From: Bacteroidales bacterium
GTDB taxonomy: Bacteria > Bacteroidota > Bacteroidia > Bacteroidales > F082
Assembly (NCBI GenBank): GCA_013141455.1
Contig: JABFQW010000042.1
Coordinates: 1 to 46,595 of the forward strand
Direction of reading: 5' to 3'
Length of the DNA stretch: 46,595 bases
The position numbers and the translations under genes were made by a program. Shown here one piece after another: positions 23,556 through 32,765 of the stretch. Position 1 is the first letter of the stretch, and each line of letters begins with the position of its first letter. Below the pieces are notes generated by a model, which ran no database searches, was not told the DNA's origin, and saw only the letters and a list, made by a program, of their open reading frames with translations.

Positions 23556-23563
23556 TAATTTTG
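23556..23563 (+). promoter_or_regulatory. -7 promoter element of the toxin-antitoxin operon
   Basis: TAATTTTG fits TAnnTTTG, 17 bases before the antitoxin ATG. No clear -33 TTTG is present; GTTAAC lies at about the right distance. Confidence 0.45.
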
Positions 23564-23580
23564 TTGAAAATTTAACCAGA

Positions 23581-23820
23581 ATGTTAACATTAAATGCCAT
23601 ATTAAAAGAGATCAAAGATGTTCCGGCAAACAGGTTGGAAGAACTTTATCAATTTGTTCATTCACTGACACCTGCATCCAAACAAACTAATAGTTTGCGA
23701 AAAAAGATTCTATCGTTTGGTGGGGCTTTTAGCGACATGAGTAAAGAAGACTATGCAGATTTTCTCAGCCAAACAAAAACATCAAGGTTAAATCTTTTTA
23801 ACCGAAATATCGAACTATGA
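23581..23820 (+). CDS. VapB-type antitoxin (DUF2281-like)
   Basis: 79 residues: LKEIKDVPANRLEELYQFVHSL followed by a basic hinge and GGAFSDMSKEDYADFLSQTK. This helix-rich layout is common for Bacteroidota antitoxins encoded before PIN-domain toxins. It would bind and block the PIN toxin and repress their shared promoter. The toxin gene starts 37 bp downstream. Confidence 0.75.
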   Translation: MLTLNAILKEIKDVPANRLEELYQFVHSLTPASKQTNSLRKKILSFGGAFSDMSKEDYADFLSQTKTSRLNLFNRNIEL

Positions 23821-23857
23821 CCTGAAAGTCGATTTCACATTTATAAAATATTAAATT

Positions 23858-24265
23858 GTGATTAAACTATCAATGCTTGATACCGATATACTATCGGAGT
23901 TTCTAAGGGGAAACCCAAAGGTCATTGCCAAAGTCGATGAATATTTGAAGGAATATGGCATCATAAATATAAGTATAATAACATATTACGAAATTCTCAA
24001 TGGACTTTTATACAAGGATGCAAAAATGCAATTGTCAAGGTTTGAAGAATTTGTATCGTTAAACAAAGTAATTCCATTGACTATGCGTATGGCAAAAGTA
24101 GCAGCGGAAATTCAGGCTGAACTAAGAAAAAAAGGTACCGTAATTGGACATACTGACACTTTGATTGCAGGCATAGCGATGTCGGGTGAACTTCAGCTTG
24201 TAACCAATAACACTGACCACTTCAAGCGAATCAAAGGACTTGAAATTGCAAACTGGACAAATTGA
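23858..24265 (+). CDS. vapC: VapC-type PIN domain toxin (RNase)
   Basis: 135 residues from the GTG at 23858; an ATG at 23873 (MLDTDILSEF) is the alternative start. PIN signature: Asp8 and Asp10 in MLDTDILSEFLRGN, Glu in ITYYEILNGLL (about 45), Asp in GHTDTLIAGIA (about 100) and Asp in NNTDHFKRIKGL (about 120). VapC toxins cut tRNA or rRNA in a metal-dependent way. It pairs with the preceding antitoxin gene. Confidence 0.85.
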   Translation: MIKLSMLDTDILSEFLRGNPKVIAKVDEYLKEYGIINISIITYYEILNGLLYKDAKMQLSRFEEFVSLNKVIPLTMRMAKVAAEIQAELRKKGTVIGHTDTLIAGIAMSGELQLVTNNTDHFKRIKGLEIANWTN

Positions 24266-24313
24266 TTTAGTGTATAAATTTTTATCAACGCAAAAAGATC
24301 CAGGGCTTCAAAA

Positions 24314-25402
24314 CTATTTTTTATCAGCTTTCCTGAACCGTTTCAATCCAAAATTATATCTTCTCCAGAAACTGTAAAAAGTTAGTGAAGTGTATTTATC
24401 TATATCATCGACCCATTTCCACCGGGTTACATAATGAAGTAACCGGTATGCCAGCGCGATCACCGGTAACGAAATTATAAATAGCAATATCGTTAATAAA
24501 TTTGTTGCAAGCCATTCATTACCAATAATTTCGATAATTTTTTTCTGGAATGCCAACCATAAACCCAAGGCTGGAATCAAAAACCAAAGCAAATACCACA
24601 AAATAAAACTATAGAGATGCGCCGTTTGTATGGCTCTTTTGGGGCAGTTATTCATACATTTCATGCAACTTTCGCAATGGAATGACCAGAATGGTCGTTC
24701 GTGAATCATGCGGATGGCGCCAACCGGACATTGCTGCTCACAGATTTCACAGCCATTACACTCCTTCGTCGAAATGAATGTTTTGGCCAAAAAATACCTC
24801 CCAAAGAAATAGTAACCGATCGAAATGGGCACAATTGCCAGATCAATGGGCAACGAAATCAGTGCTTTGTATTTCGTTCCGCCGCTTAAAATACGGTTTG
24901 CAAACTGTTTCGTTATCTTCTCACAACGGGCGAAAATTGATTCCATAACCTTTTCTTTCAGTCCGGGATGCAACGAAATCCAGTTTGAAGGAAGATCAAT
25001 CGGCTGCATACCAACAATCTTAAATCCTTTGGCTTTCAAGATAATAGCAGGCAATATCTGTGCTAAACCGCTCAATCCAGGTGCAAATAGCTTCGAGATT
25101 TTCATTCCGGCACGTGTATTCACAAGGATAACGGAGGCATTTTTAATTTTAGGAAAATGCCAGATGAACTTTAACATGGCTGGTGCCGCATTGAAACCAT
25201 GTGTTGGAAAAAAAAATCCGATTAATTGTTTTCTTTGATCGTTAACAGGCTGGTTCACCTCAATTTCACGGTAAAGTTGAATCACTTCACAATCTATTTT
25301 TTGCTCCTTAGCCACTTCGGCAAACCAATTTGCCGAAGCACGGGCATTTCCGGTTCCGCTGAAATAATACAATGTAACACTGCTGTAAGTCATTGGGTTC
25401 AT
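24314..25402 (-). CDS. EFR1-family flavodoxin-like/ferredoxin fusion protein
   Basis: 362 residues. The N-terminal flavodoxin-like domain carries the FMN phosphate loop SGTGNARASA (about 14-23). Two 4Fe-4S clusters follow: CNGCEICEQQCPVGA (near 215-230) and CESCMKCMNNCPKRA (near 243-258). The C-terminal part has two hydrophobic segments (about 265-330), so it is probably membrane-bound. EFR1 proteins are thought to shuttle electrons; the partner is unknown. The gene is single and divergent from parE. Confidence 0.8.
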   Translation of the reverse strand: MNPMTYSSVTLYYFSGTGNARASANWFAEVAKEQKIDCEVIQLYREIEVNQPVNDQRKQLIGFFFPTHGFNAAPAMLKFIWHFPKIKNASVILVNTRAGMKISKLFAPGLSGLAQILPAIILKAKGFKIVGMQPIDLPSNWISLHPGLKEKVMESIFARCEKITKQFANRILSGGTKYKALISLPIDLAIVPISIGYYFFGRYFLAKTFISTKECNGCEICEQQCPVGAIRMIHERPFWSFHCESCMKCMNNCPKRAIQTAHLYSFILWYLLWFLIPALGLWLAFQKKIIEIIGNEWLATNLLTILLFIISLPVIALAYRLLHYVTRWKWVDDIDKYTSLTFYSFWRRYNFGLKRFRKADKK

Positions 25403-25441
25403 ATCAGTAATTCAAAATTAATTATTATTTGAAACTAAATA

Positions 25442-25449
25442 CAAATCTA
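25442..25449 (-). promoter_or_regulatory. -7 promoter element of the EFR1-type gene
   Basis: TAGATTTG on the minus strand fits TAnnTTTG, 40 bases before the start codon. Confidence 0.4.
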
Positions 25450-25535
25450 AAAGCCATAAATTTTGATGGACTGATCCAGTTGAAAACTCAGTGATATTTT
25501 AATTTTACTTTAATGTAAATCCACACAGTTTTGGC

Positions 25536-25543
25536 TATTTTTG
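25536..25543 (+). promoter_or_regulatory. -7 promoter element of parE
   Basis: TATTTTTG fits TAnnTTTG, 18 bases before the ATG at 25561. Confidence 0.45.
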
Positions 25544-25560
25544 CCTAAAATACAGTGGAA

Positions 25561-27417
25561 ATGATTGAGAATTATGGTGATGAGAGCATCAGGACGTTAG
25601 ACTGGAAAGAGCATATTCGATTACGTCCGGGAATGTATATTGGCAAGCTGGGTGACGGCACCTCGCACGATGATGGCATTTATGTGTTGCTAAAGGAAAT
25701 CATCGACAACAGTATCGATGAATTTGTGATGGGGAATGGCAAAACCATTGAAGTCAGCATCACCGATGAATTGGTTTCGGTGCGTGATTACGGCCGTGGA
25801 ATGCCCTTGGGCAAGGTGATCGACTGTGTGAGCAAGATCAATACCGGGGCAAAATATGATTCAAATGTTTTTAAGAAAGCAGTTGGCTTAAATGGTGTAG
25901 GTTCGAAGGCTGTTAATGCCATGTCGTCGTATTTCAAGGCGCAGTCAGTTCGTGAAAGTCAGATTAAAGTTGTTGAGTTTTGTCGTGGGGAAATAACCCA
26001 GGATTATAAACTTTCGACTTCCGAGGAAAGACAAGGCACAATGATCGCCTTTATCCCCGATGAGGAAATCTTTGGAAAATATCGTTATCTTCTTGAGTAT
26101 GTGGAAGAAATGCTTTGGAATTACGTATTCCTCAACAATGGCCTCACCATCGTTTTCAACGGGCAAAAATTCCAGGCCAAAAATGGGTTGTTAGACCTGC
26201 TCGAACGTAATATGTCGGGCTCCGACACTATGAATTATCCGATTATCCATATCCGTGAAGAGGATTTTGAATGTGCATTTACACACAGCAACAATTCATA
26301 TAACGAGGAATATTATTCTTTTGTCAACGGTCAGCACACCACTCAGGGTGGAACGCATCAAAACGCTTTCCGTGAGGCTATTGTAAAGACAATCCGTGAG
26401 TTTTACAACAAAGATTACGACACTTCTGATATCCGAAATTCGCTCGTAGCGGCCATCAGCATCAAAGTGCAGGAACCCGTATTTGAGTCGCAAACCAAAA
26501 CAAAACTCGGATCGCAGTTGATAGAACCCGATGGACAATCGGTACGGAATTTCATTGGTGAAATCATCAAACGGAATCTCGATAATTATCTTCATATCAA
26601 TCCTGATACGGCTGATGCCTTACAGAGAAAGATCATGCAGAGCGAGAAAGAGCGTAAGGACATGGCAAATATTAAAAAGCTTGCCAAGGAAAGCGTCAAA
26701 AAAGCAAGTCTGCATAATAAGAAATTACGTGATTGCCGCATCCATTTCAATTCGAATCACGAAAACAGACTCGACACCACCTTGTTTATCACCGAGGGTG
26801 ACTCAGCTTCGGGAAGCATCACCAAAAGCCGCGATGTTCAAACACAGGCAGTTTTCAGTCTGAAAGGTAAACCATTAAACAGCTATGGTTTATCTAAGAA
26901 AATCGTATATGAGAACGAAGAATTTAATCTGCTTCAGGCAGCTTTAAACATCGACGAATCACTCGAAAACCTGCGTTACAACAATGTGGTGATTGCAACC
27001 GATGCTGATGTTGACGGGATGCACATCCGGTTACTCTTACTCACTTTTTTCCTCCAGTTTTATCCCGATCTGGTAAGAGGCGGCCATGTTTATATCTTAC
27101 AGACACCGCTTTTCAGGGTTCGAAATAAAAAGGAAACAATTTATTGCTATAGCGAAGAGGAAAGACTCAATGCCTTGAAGAAGCTGGGGACAAACCCTGA
27201 GATTACTCGTTTTAAAGGTTTAGGCGAAATTTCGCCCAACGAATTTGTATTCTTTATCGGTCCGAATATGCGCCTCGATCCGGTTATACTCAAACGTGAT
27301 ATGCCGATTGGTGAGATGTTAGAGTATTATATGGGCAAGAATACGCCTGATCGTCAGCAGTTTATCATCAACAATTTACGTCTGGAAGAAGAGCTGGTTG
27401 AAGATGAAAAGGTTTGA
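25561..27417 (+). CDS. parE: DNA topoisomerase IV subunit B
   Basis: 618 residues from ATG 25561; a GTG at 25555 would add two. Type IIA topoisomerase B subunit: GHKL ATPase with [25 protein letters not shown] and GRGMPLG at about 20-95, a transducer region (about 215-390), then TOPRIM with EGDSASGS and [10 protein letters not shown] and a C-terminal FKGLGEI and [15 protein letters not shown]. Length fits ParE rather than the longer GyrB. Its partner parC is often the next gene in Bacteroidota but here a secreted esterase follows, so parC must lie elsewhere. The complex decatenates chromosomes with ATP. Confidence 0.92.
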   Translation: MIENYGDESIRTLDWKEHIRLRPGMYIGKLGDGTSHDDGIYVLLKEIIDNSIDEFVMGNGKTIEVSITDELVSVRDYGRGMPLGKVIDCVSKINTGAKYDSNVFKKAVGLNGVGSKAVNAMSSYFKAQSVRESQIKVVEFCRGEITQDYKLSTSEERQGTMIAFIPDEEIFGKYRYLLEYVEEMLWNYVFLNNGLTIVFNGQKFQAKNGLLDLLERNMSGSDTMNYPIIHIREEDFECAFTHSNNSYNEEYYSFVNGQHTTQGGTHQNAFREAIVKTIREFYNKDYDTSDIRNSLVAAISIKVQEPVFESQTKTKLGSQLIEPDGQSVRNFIGEIIKRNLDNYLHINPDTADALQRKIMQSEKERKDMANIKKLAKESVKKASLHNKKLRDCRIHFNSNHENRLDTTLFITEGDSASGSITKSRDVQTQAVFSLKGKPLNSYGLSKKIVYENEEFNLLQAALNIDESLENLRYNNVVIATDADVDGMHIRLLLLTFFLQFYPDLVRGGHVYILQTPLFRVRNKKETIYCYSEEERLNALKKLGTNPEITRFKGLGEISPNEFVFFIGPNMRLDPVILKRDMPIGEMLEYYMGKNTPDRQQFIINNLRLEEELVEDEKV

Positions 27418-27525
27418 TGGAGTAGTTGTATCATTTCATCATAATTCGAATTAATACGCGTCAAACTTTTAATTAATCAAGTAACCAGAAAAAAGAGTTT
27501 ACCTTATATCAGGGTTTATTTGATA

Positions 27526-27533
27526 TAATTTTG
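27526..27533 (+). promoter_or_regulatory. -7 promoter element of the esterase gene
   Basis: TAATTTTG fits TAnnTTTG, 35 bases before the ATG at 27568. Confidence 0.4.
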
Positions 27534-27567
27534 ATTCTATTAACCGCAACATTTAACGCATGTGATT

Positions 27568-28977
27568 ATGAAATCAATCCCAAAACTTATAATTTTCTTA
27601 TTGTTTGTATTTCTTTCGCCGGAAATTTTTCCACAGGTCACTTTTAAAATTATATCTATGCCTGACTCAACGCCACAAAACGCAACTATTTATATTGCAG
27701 GGAGTTTCAATGGTTGGAATCCAGGCGAACAAGGATTTTCTTTAACATTAAACACGAACAACCAGCCCGAAATCACCTTACCATCTGGTTCAGGTACCAT
27801 CGAATTCAAGTTTACACGGGGAAGCTGGGAAACCGTTGAAGGTACCGAAAACGGGACTTTTGTACCAAACCGTACTTTCACTTTTGGTAATGGTCAAACT
27901 GTTGAAATTATCATCGCTGGTTGGGAAGATACAGATGGTAGTGGCGGCGGCGGCACGACAGCTGCGCCGAATGTACATATCATGAGTACCGATTTCGGGA
28001 TGCCACAGCTAAACCGTACGCGCCGGATATGGGTCTATCTTCCACCAGATTATGATACAACAACCCATTCATATCCTGTACTTTATATGCAAGATGGCCA
28101 AAATTTATTCGATGCAAAAACATCCTTTTCGGGTGAATGGGAAGTGGACGAAAGTCTTAATCAATTGTTCAGTCAGGGATACGAAGTCCCGATCGTGGTT
28201 GGGATCGACAATGGTGGTTCATACAGGATTGGAGAATACACCCCGTGGAAAAACAACCAATATGGCGGTGGTGATGGCGAAAAATATGTTGATTTCATCG
28301 TAGAAACGCTCAAACCTTATATCGATGCGCATTACAGAACAAATGTAACTACAGAATCAACCGGAATTATGGGAAGCTCATTGGGTGGGTTGATTTCGCA
28401 TTATGCCATGGTTACTTACCCGGAAGTGTTTAGCAAAATTGGAATTTTTTCACCATCCTATTGGTTTTCCGACTCGGTTTACACCTATACTGCTGACAAT
28501 TTCGATGCCATGTCAATCAGGGCGTATCTGATGGCAGGTGATAATGAGAGTGATGAAACAGTTCCCGATTTACAGGAAATGGCGACATTGTTGCAAAATT
28601 CAGGATTGTCGGGATCAAATCTCCAGGTTGAGATCGTCCCTGGTGGACAGCACAATGAAGCATTGTGGAGGCAACAATTTGTAACAGCAGTGAAGTGGCT
28701 TTTTCAATTAAGCCCTGGCGTTGGTGAGACCAAAACGAATGAAAAAACGGGTTATTTTTATCCGAACCCTTCGTCAGATCAACTTTATTTCAAAGCTGGA
28801 ACATCAAATCAATTTCCGGATGAAATTCAATTGATTGCAGAATCAGGTGCGAATATATTAACTTCCACATCTGAAATCAAATACCCAATTTGTATCAATG
28901 GACTATGTCAGGGGTCTTATATTATCCGTTTCATCGTTAATGATCAGATTGTAAATCAGCGATTTATCAAAAACTAA
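27568..28977 (+). CDS. Secreted esterase D-type hydrolase with starch-binding-like domain and T9SS tail
   Basis: 469 residues from ATG 27568. A signal peptide covers about 1-23. Residues 25-118 resemble a CBM20/CBM48-like carbohydrate-binding fold (IYIAGSFNGWNPGEQGFSLTLN). A glycine linker (123-130) follows. The catalytic part (about 135-385) is an esterase D/Fes-like alpha/beta hydrolase with the nucleophile Ser271 in GSSLGG and a His in PGGQHNEALWRQQF. The end (about 395-469) is a type A T9SS sorting domain (YFYPNPSSDQLYF ... QRFIKN). It is likely an extracellular carbohydrate or siderophore esterase. Single gene, with a bidirectional terminator after it. Confidence 0.8.
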   Translation: MKSIPKLIIFLLFVFLSPEIFPQVTFKIISMPDSTPQNATIYIAGSFNGWNPGEQGFSLTLNTNNQPEITLPSGSGTIEFKFTRGSWETVEGTENGTFVPNRTFTFGNGQTVEIIIAGWEDTDGSGGGGTTAAPNVHIMSTDFGMPQLNRTRRIWVYLPPDYDTTTHSYPVLYMQDGQNLFDAKTSFSGEWEVDESLNQLFSQGYEVPIVVGIDNGGSYRIGEYTPWKNNQYGGGDGEKYVDFIVETLKPYIDAHYRTNVTTESTGIMGSSLGGLISHYAMVTYPEVFSKIGIFSPSYWFSDSVYTYTADNFDAMSIRAYLMAGDNESDETVPDLQEMATLLQNSGLSGSNLQVEIVPGGQHNEALWRQQFVTAVKWLFQLSPGVGETKTNEKTGYFYPNPSSDQLYFKAGTSNQFPDEIQLIAESGANILTSTSEIKYPICINGLCQGSYIIRFIVNDQIVNQRFIKN

Positions 28978-28987
28978 TTTTTGTAAA

Positions 28988-29022
28988 AAAAGTCAGCCCT
29001 AATATTAGCAGAGCTGACTTTT
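28988..29022. terminator. Bidirectional terminator between convergent genes
   Basis: AAAAGTCAGC (28988-28997) and GCTGACTTTT (29013-29022) form a perfect 10-bp stem with a 15-base loop. The minus-strand side ends in at least seven T, the plus side in four. Confidence 0.75.
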
Positions 29023-29066
29023 GTAAACTTTTAATTAAATTTGTATTACTCTGATGATGGTAATAA

Positions 29067-29777
29067 TTAGAAAATTATATACATATCAACGGTACAATTA
29101 AATGTCTGACCCTCTGCAAGTTGAAATTCAGTCAATGCGGGACTACCCAAACCACCTGAACCATACCAGCCAACATAATCGCCAACTGACCAAATACCAT
29201 TGTTATCAATATCTTTCCAAACATCAAGATAATAATTACCAGCATTCACACCAGTCAATGTGAAGTTAACTGTTGCACCTGAACCAGTAACCGGTCCAAA
29301 CTTAATTGGTTGATTAGAATCCCAATTATCCAAAGTGGTATAAATGCTAACTTTTGCATTAGACAGATCGCCTGATGTACCGGCAGGGAATCTGGCAGTG
29401 CCAGTAACTTGTGTGATAGCAGCCAATACTGTGAGAGCCCCATTTCCACTTGCTGTTCCACCTTTCCCATCCGACACAGCTACAGTCACTGAATGTGCTC
29501 CGGGTGCTGAAGGAGCTGTCCAGGTAACCGCAGCCCCGGTTCCGGTAATGGCACCGCCTGTAACAGTATAAGCGTAAGTGAGTGGATCATTGTTTGCATC
29601 TGTAGCAGTAACATTTACCGATACGCTACCATTTGCATTAACACTTGATGGATTAACTACAACACCTGACACTACAGGATTTGAATTGGTAGTCGTGGAA
29701 TCTTTCTTACAGGAGGTTGCCCCAAAGGTGATAATCATTGCCAGAACAACAAAAATTGGTAAAGTTTTCTTTTTCAT
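29067..29777 (-). CDS. Lipoprotein with an Ig/PKD-like domain
   Basis: 236 residues. A lipoprotein signal peptide with lipobox GATSC (Cys at 23) is followed by a KKDSTTTN linker. Residues 35-118 form a PKD/Ig-like domain (VNPSSVNANGSVSVNVTATDANNDPLTYAY ... VTVAVSDGKGGTA). Residues 120-236 form a second beta-rich domain with NYYLDVWKDIDNNGIW, which looks like a Ca-binding D-x-D-x-N loop. The protein should sit on the outer membrane or cell surface. Function unknown. Confidence 0.75.
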   Translation of the reverse strand: MKKKTLPIFVVLAMIITFGATSCKKDSTTTNSNPVVSGVVVNPSSVNANGSVSVNVTATDANNDPLTYAYTVTGGAITGTGAAVTWTAPSAPGAHSVTVAVSDGKGGTASGNGALTVLAAITQVTGTARFPAGTSGDLSNAKVSIYTTLDNWDSNQPIKFGPVTGSGATVNFTLTGVNAGNYYLDVWKDIDNNGIWSVGDYVGWYGSGGLGSPALTEFQLAEGQTFNCTVDMYIIF

Positions 29778-30387
29778 AAGAGTTGATTTTTAGGTTAAAA
29801 AATTGAATGTTTAATAAAATATAAAGGTTTCGTATAATCCTGAATATCAATAATTATTCATTTTCTGATTGTCACACCCACTTATCCAAACTTACTTCCT
29901 TACAAAATATTTTAAGTTAATATACTGAATATCAAATTTATAATTCTCACTCGAATTGATAATTTGAGTTTTCATTGTAAAGATAACATGAAAAAATATT
30001 TTTTTTACTTTTTTTTACATTTTTTTTGTATAAAATTCTTTAATAATCCTTTTCAATATCGATCTTACAACAATAGTTTTGATTGGAATACCTGATTTTC
30101 AATACAACAATCTCAGTTCTTACTTATTCAACCATTTAACATTTTGAATCAATTCCGTATCTTTTAATATATCCAGATTCAATAACGTTTAACATAAGAA
30201 TTGAATTTTATAAGTTTTTACCGCAAGTTGCAGAGAAAAGGTTCACCCAACAGACGCAGTGTAAGTCCGTAGCGGCCGCAGCGATTCCGTGGCAACCTTT
30301 GCGTGAAAGAAAAAAGGTTTATGCAAAAGACATAGGATAATATTGTCTAATTTCGTATTCCTGTTCAAGCTATAAAAAATTAATCCT
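29778..30387. other. Long AT-rich intergenic region without a gene
   Basis: 610 bases between two divergent genes. It is strongly AT-rich with several T tracts of eight or more around 29998-30035. I see no open frame of note and no strong hairpin; TAATTTCG at 30348-30355 is a one-mismatch -7 element for the alcohol dehydrogenase gene. It may hold upstream activation sites that I cannot identify. Confidence 0.5.
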
Positions 30388-31548
30388 ATGTATAATTTCA
30401 ATTTCCAGAATCCTACCCAGATAATTTTCGGAAAAGACCGTCTGGACGAGATTTCAAAGCATATTCCTGAAGGAGTAAAAGTGTTGATACTATTTGGTGG
30501 CGGTAGCGCGAAAAAATATGGCACCCTCGAAAAAGTAAAAACATCCTTGCCAAAAAGGGTCTTGTTCGAGTTTGGTGGCATTGAACCCAACCCGCGATAC
30601 GAAACCCTCATGAAAGCAGTTGAATTGGTTAAAAAGCATGAAATTGAGTTTCTGCTTGCCGTGGGGGGCGGCTCAGTGATTGATGGCACTAAATTTATCT
30701 CAATGGCCTCGACATGTTCTGAACATGAATCACTTACACTTTTACACCGGGGTGCAGGCGCAATCCCGATTACAAAAGCACTTCCTATTGGCGTTGTACT
30801 TACCTTACCGGCAACAGGTTCCGAAATGAATGCCTTCGCGGTGATAAGTCATGGCGACAGCAAATATGCCGTAATGAGTCCATTGACTTATCCAAAGTTT
30901 TCGATACTTGACCCAAGCCTGACTTTCACTTTGCCTGCAACCCAGGTAGCCAATGGCGTTGCTGATGCTTTTGTTCATGTGATCGAACAATATGTTACTT
31001 TCCCCGTGAATGCTTCATTTCAGGACAGTATGGCGGAGGGGATTCTCAGGAATCTTATCGAAATCGGCAGAAAAACCATCGACAATCCGGCTGATTATGA
31101 TTTACGGGCCAATCTGATGTGGAATGCTACCATGGCTTTAAACGGATTGGTTGGCTCGGGTGTGCCTCAGGATTGGAGCGTACATACGATCGGACATGAG
31201 TTAACGGCACTATTTGGTGTTGATCATGCAAAATCATTGGCCATCGTGCTTCCCTCACTTTGGCAGATAAGAAAAGAAAAAAAGAGGAAAAAATTAATCC
31301 GGTTTGCCGAAAAGGTCTGGGGAATCGATGAAGAAAACGATGAGATTAAAATTGATCTGGCCATTTCAAAAACCCGTGAATTCTTCGAAAGTCTGGGCAT
31401 CAAAACCAGACTTTCTGACTATGGAATTTTAGATACAGATATTGATAAAGTGATCTATGGTTTGAAATCGAAAGGATTTAATGCACTTTCGGAAACGAAT
31501 GATTTGACATTGGATATCAGCCGGAAAATTTTGGAGAACGCGCTTTGA
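30388..31548 (+). CDS. Iron-containing alcohol dehydrogenase (YqhD/BDH-like)
   Basis: 386 residues of the group III iron alcohol dehydrogenase family. It starts MYNFNFQNPTQIIFGKDRLDEI; the nucleotide-binding GGGS is at about 35-38 and again in LLAVGGGSVID (about 90-100); LTLPATGSEMN follows. Metal ligands are the Asp and His in ANGVADAFVHVIEQY (about 191-206) and the His residues of HTIGHELTALFGVDHAKS (about 262-279). It resembles NADPH-dependent YqhD, reducing aldehydes such as butyraldehyde or methylglyoxal-type compounds. It may work in fermentation or aldehyde detoxification. Single gene. Confidence 0.88.
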   Translation: MYNFNFQNPTQIIFGKDRLDEISKHIPEGVKVLILFGGGSAKKYGTLEKVKTSLPKRVLFEFGGIEPNPRYETLMKAVELVKKHEIEFLLAVGGGSVIDGTKFISMASTCSEHESLTLLHRGAGAIPITKALPIGVVLTLPATGSEMNAFAVISHGDSKYAVMSPLTYPKFSILDPSLTFTLPATQVANGVADAFVHVIEQYVTFPVNASFQDSMAEGILRNLIEIGRKTIDNPADYDLRANLMWNATMALNGLVGSGVPQDWSVHTIGHELTALFGVDHAKSLAIVLPSLWQIRKEKKRKKLIRFAEKVWGIDEENDEIKIDLAISKTREFFESLGIKTRLSDYGILDTDIDKVIYGLKSKGFNALSETNDLTLDISRKILENAL

Positions 31549-31675
31549 ACTGAATAAGGTATCTCGCAAAGGCGCAAAGACGCAAAGTTTAAGTTTTAGA
31601 GTATTGCATAAACCTTGATTCAACCCATCCTTACACAGCAAATATCAAATTTCTACTCCATCCTGAGTGTAAGAT

Positions 31676-32488
31676 CTATTTCTGCTCATTTGAAATATGA
31701 GGCACTAACTTTCTAATGATTCTTCCGTGGATTCTTTCAAGCTTTCTATCAGCTTTTGCATCTTTTGAGAAAATATAAAGGTGTGCTTGTTTGCCATCAT
31801 AATATTCTAATAACCAGTAATAATATTCCTTATTCAATTTTTCGAGGCTCTCATATTTACCTAAAATATTTAAATCATCTAACAGCTTTTTTGAAAGTTT
31901 TGTCGATAATATGGTTGATTTAGATTCAGCTAACTTTAATCCTTCAAATTCAACTGAATGTAAAAATTTAGTTTCACAAACTGTTGAATCTTTGTAAAAA
32001 AGGACTTTAACCATGTTCCAGATACCATAATCAGATTGCTTATCTAAAGGAAGCAACAATCGGATTGCTTTAACACTATCTTCTTGAATACGTTTTTCAT
32101 TTAATTTATGTAATACAAATGCATACTTCATCTTCATCCCAAAGATTAATGTATCCACTGATGTTTTGGGTAAACCGCCATGAACCCACCTTATGGTATT
32201 TATTGTATCAATTTTTTGTACTTTACAATATTGTTTTCTATAATTTTTACCGTCAATAAACCAAACACCTTTATCTTCATCAGGTTCCAAATCATGAAAA
32301 CCAAGGAATAATACATTGGTTCTAAATATATAAAAGCTTATATCGGTGCAATTGATAAACTGATCGTTATAATTAATCACTAAATGCTGATAATTACTTT
32401 TCAATTTAGGTAATGTATCTTGATTCTGAGCCAATGATAGGCTCGCCAGATAGAATAAACCAAATACAGTTATTACTATTTGTTTCAT
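31676..32488 (-). CDS. Secreted or periplasmic protein of unknown function
   Basis: 270 residues. A signal peptide is visible (MKQIVITVFGLFYLASLSLA, cleaved near 20-21). The mature protein is rich in Tyr, Lys and beta strands, ends in a basic Lys/Arg helix region (DAKADRKLERIHGRIIRKL), and shows no lipobox or T9SS tail. I recognise no family. It is convergent with the alcohol dehydrogenase gene and preceded by a MITE-like inverted repeat at 32569-32735. Base composition is more AT-rich than that of its neighbours. Confidence 0.6.
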   Translation of the reverse strand: MKQIVITVFGLFYLASLSLAQNQDTLPKLKSNYQHLVINYNDQFINCTDISFYIFRTNVLFLGFHDLEPDEDKGVWFIDGKNYRKQYCKVQKIDTINTIRWVHGGLPKTSVDTLIFGMKMKYAFVLHKLNEKRIQEDSVKAIRLLLPLDKQSDYGIWNMVKVLFYKDSTVCETKFLHSVEFEGLKLAESKSTILSTKLSKKLLDDLNILGKYESLEKLNKEYYYWLLEYYDGKQAHLYIFSKDAKADRKLERIHGRIIRKLVPHISNEQK

Positions 32489-32568
32489 ATTTATTAACGA
32501 TTATTGATGACTCTTGAAAAGAATAGATTATGAATTGAGAATGAACAAACTGAATTACTTTGCCAACT

Positions 32569-32735
32569 CCATCGCTCCTGCGCGATTCCTGTCACGTGGT
32601 TTCAAAATTTAATATATGTCATTTTTTACTAAGCTTCATCAACATTTTGTTTTTATGTTTCATTTGTCAAAAATAGCGAAAATCCATTAATATTAAACTA
32701 ATTCGCCACTCAACAGGATTCGCACGGAGCGATGG
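32569..32735. repeat. MITE-like element with near-perfect terminal inverted repeats
   Basis: The 24-nt arm 32569-32592 (starting CCATCGCTCC, ending CCTGT) is matched in reverse complement by 32713-32735 with only a few mismatches. About 120 AT-rich bases lie between, and the pairing continues inward (CACGTGG against GAGTGG). Total length is 167 bp. No target-site duplication is obvious. Confidence 0.65.
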
Positions 32736-32765
32736 GATTCATTGCGATTGAGCGGTAGTAAAGCA

